DNA from: Melioribacteraceae bacterium
Lineage (GTDB): Bacteria; Bacteroidota; Ignavibacteria; Ignavibacteriales; Melioribacteraceae
Assembly: GCA_016927595.1 (NCBI GenBank)
Contig: JAFGMI010000023.1
Span: 1-64,000, forward strand
Length of the DNA stretch: 64,000 bases
Direction: 5' to 3'
This document shows, one piece after another, positions 62,142 to 64,000 of the stretch. Position 1 is the stretch's first letter; every line of letters starts with the position of its first letter. The notes below the pieces were generated by a model. That model searched no databases, was not told the DNA's origin, and saw only the letters and a program-made list of their open reading frames with translations. The position numbers were made by a program, and so were the translations under genes.

Positions 62142-64000
62142 GCAAACAATCATTATATATTGAGAAAAGCAGGACATTGGCAAGCAGTGAAAATTATAAG
62201 TTACTGCGTTCCAAAGGAATGGAATACATAGAAAAACTCTCTTCGGCGATATGGACAGACTATAACATTCATGATCCGGGAGTTACTATACTTGAGATGT
62301 TATGTTATGCAATAACAGACCTGGGATACAGGACTCAATACACAGTCGATGATATTCTTGCAGAAGATAAAAGCAGTGATACTCAAAAACTATTTTTTAC
62401 TGCACGCGAAATTCTTACATGCAGTCCGGTGACCGTGAATGATTTCAGAAAAATATTAATTGATCTTGAAGGCATTAAAAATGCATGGCTTGAAAAGGCA
62501 GACCAACTCGAACAGAATATATATGTAAACTGTGAGGAAAGTAAATTAACAACAATAGCAAAGAACGAAGACAAATTTATCCAGCTGAAACTAAGCGGTG
62601 TTTATGATGTTGTGCTCGAACTTGAAGAAGACGATGATTATGGTGATTTAAACCTATACAGTTTTGAACGGACTATTAAAACCGGTAAAACGGAATTTAC
62701 AATTTGTTTGGTAATGCCTTCCTGGGAGTATTTTTTTAAAGTCGGAAATTATATTACTGATCTTCAAATCGTTTCCATTCAGCATGCAGCTAATTCGCAA
62801 AACTATAGTGCAATTCTTAAAGCGTTGATTAACGGCAAAGAGCTTATGTTGAATGCATGGATAAAATCGACTGGAGAAACAACAGGCGAAAATGAAGCGT
62901 CAATTTTAAAAGAACTTAAAAACGGCTCTCAGTCTGGTGTATTGAACACATACAAAAATAAATTAAACAGATCATTACAAATTGCAGGTGAAGCATATAA
63001 AATTCTACATGAAAAAAGAAATCTTTGCGAAGACTTCTATTCATTCAAAGGCATAGACATCGAGCATTTACTGGTTTGTGCGGATATAGAAGTGAAAGCC
63101 GAAACCGATATCGAAAAAACACTTGCAGAAATATACCATGAAATTGATAAGTTCATTAATCCCCAGGTCAGATTTTATACTATCGAGGAATTGACAGAAA
63201 AAGGGAAAACAACTGATCAAATATTTGAAGGGCCGGCACTGGATCACGGTTTTATTGATGAAGACGAACTGGAAGATTCCGATTTCACAAAAGTGGTTCA
63301 TGTCTCAGATCTTGTTCAAATAATAATGGATATAGAAAATGTGATTGCAGTAAAGGACTTGATAGTATCGAACAGATATAAATGCGAAACCCTTAGTAAA
63401 GGCAACAGATGGTGTCTGAAGATTCAGAAGGGTAAAACTTTCAGGCTGGATACGGAAAAGTCGCAGGTTACATTTTATAAAGGATTAGTTCCTTACAATG
63501 CCGATGAAAATAGTGTTTCGCAGAAACTTCATGATCTGGAACTGACTGACAGACCTCAAATGCTTGCGAAAGAAGATTATGATATTAAGGTTCCTGAAGG
63601 AAAATCCCAGCATATTAAAAATTACTATTCACTGCAAAATGATTTCCCGCTTTGTTATGGTATTGGCAAAGAGGGGTTAATGCCATCCGTATCGGCAGAA
63701 AGGAAAGCGCAGGCGAAACAACTGAAAGGATTTCTTCTGCTCTTTGATCAAATACTGGCAGATTTCCTTGAGCAGCTTGCACACGTAAAGCATCTCTTTT
63801 CAACAAATCCTAAATTGAAAAAAACATATTTTTCTCACAATATGATAATCGATAATCCTGCCGGTTATAATGATATTCCGAATATTCATTATTTCTTTAA
63901 AGATTTTATAGATACACTTGATTTAACCAGTGCAGATATTGACGATTATTCAACTTATGAAATAGCTTGGACATCTTTTATAAGCAGCAGTATAAATAAT
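62138..64000 (+). CDS. Baseplate wedge protein (Pvc12/Afp12-like), cut by the window edge
   Basis: 621 codons remain open to the right edge, so the gene is 3'-partial here. It starts at the ATG overlapping the previous stop. The opening (SSAIWTDYNIHDPGVTILEM then YAITDLGYRTQY) and a later segment (NDFPLCYGIGKEGL, ERKAQAKQLKGFLLLFDQIL) are hallmarks of the eCIS baseplate protein that partners Pvc11, related to T4 gp7. The rest of the cluster (fibre, tape measure, AAA+ ATPase, cargo) would follow outside the window. Confidence 0.9.
   Translation, partial: MSKQSLYIEKSRTLASSENYKLLRSKGMEYIEKLSSAIWTDYNIHDPGVTILEMLCYAITDLGYRTQYTVDDILAEDKSSDTQKLFFTAREILTCSPVTVNDFRKILIDLEGIKNAWLEKADQLEQNIYVNCEESKLTTIAKNEDKFIQLKLSGVYDVVLELEEDDDYGDLNLYSFERTIKTGKTEFTICLVMPSWEYFFKVGNYITDLQIVSIQHAANSQNYSAILKALINGKELMLNAWIKSTGETTGENEASILKELKNGSQSGVLNTYKNKLNRSLQIAGEAYKILHEKRNLCEDFYSFKGIDIEHLLVCADIEVKAETDIEKTLAEIYHEIDKFINPQVRFYTIEELTEKGKTTDQIFEGPALDHGFIDEDELEDSDFTKVVHVSDLVQIIMDIENVIAVKDLIVSNRYKCETLSKGNRWCLKIQKGKTFRLDTEKSQVTFYKGLVPYNADENSVSQKLHDLELTDRPQMLAKEDYDIKVPEGKSQHIKNYYSLQNDFPLCYGIGKEGLMPSVSAERKAQAKQLKGFLLLFDQILADFLEQLAHVKHLFSTNPKLKKTYFSHNMIIDNPAGYNDIPNIHYFFKDFIDTLDLTSADIDDYSTYEIAWTSFISSSINN

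Noticed and set aside
51031-64000. Interpretation of the tail-like cluster as a prophage
   Set aside because: DUF4255, DUF5908, LysM adaptor and Pvc11/12-type genes are eCIS hallmarks, and no capsid, portal, terminase, integrase or lysis gene is seen in the window.
51031-64000. Interpretation as a type VI secretion system
   Set aside because: No TssJLM membrane complex, TssBC sheath pair or ClpV is present; sheath and baseplate sequences are of the eCIS type.

Overview
The window is a low-GC chromosomal stretch from a bacterium of the Bacteroidota/Ignavibacteriota/Chlorobiota group, most likely an Ignavibacteriota-like lineage. The reasons are the gene families (DUF5686, tandem DUF2911, several secreted M28 peptidases, long-form IspH, DUF6787, lipoproteins), promoters of the TTG-N20-TAnnTTTG type, and a Bacteroidota-style extracellular contractile injection system. 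The lineage is inferred from gene content only. No rRNA, tRNA, CRISPR array or complete insertion sequence was recognised.

Positions 1-36.8 kb are a mosaic of housekeeping and accessory genes. The first 2.8 kb look eroded: a DUF3800 gene, a small orphan ORF, and an M28 peptidase gene cut off and joined to the tail of an HD-domain phosphohydrolase gene. Next come an outer-membrane DUF5686 protein, a secreted GH13 enzyme, mscL, alaS, a VOC protein, a broken cupin gene, groES, a glutaredoxin, a metallophosphoesterase, glgA, and a fructosamine-kinase/LMW-phosphatase pair. They are followed by an aldo/keto reductase with a PLP desulfhydrase-type enzyme, an M16 peptidase, a double DUF2911 protein, ispH, two intact M28 peptidases, a heme-motif chemotaxis receptor, an amidase, a DMT transporter and a crotonase-fold protein that lacks the usual catalytic glutamates.

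Positions 37.0-50.7 kb hold two adjacent amino-acid operons built from paralogous enzymes. The first is a LysW carrier-protein (alpha-aminoadipate type) lysine cluster: lysW, a homocitrate-synthase-like gene, lysX, lysY, a class II glutaminase-type gene, lysZ and lysJ. The second is an acetyl-type arginine cluster: argC, J, B, D, R, G, H, preceded by a probable arginine-rich leader peptide. LysW here ends in ...DWGQ, whereas characterised LysW proteins end in ...DWGE, whose terminal Glu carries the substrate. The glutaminase-type gene sits inside the same operon, overlapping lysZ by one base. This suggests an undescribed activation step: deamidation of the carrier's C-terminal Gln, comparable to Dop acting on Pup-Gln. 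It is the most interesting signal in the window.

From 51.0 kb to the right edge runs an extracellular contractile injection system (PVC/Afp-like): Pvc16-type DUF4255 protein, a protein of unknown function, one sheath, two tube proteins, DUF5908 (Pvc6-like), LysM adaptor (Pvc7-like), VgrG-like spike, PAAR tip, gp25-like, a Pvc11-like baseplate protein, and the start of a Pvc12-like protein cut by the window edge. The expected fibre, tape-measure, AAA+ ATPase and cargo genes would lie beyond the window.
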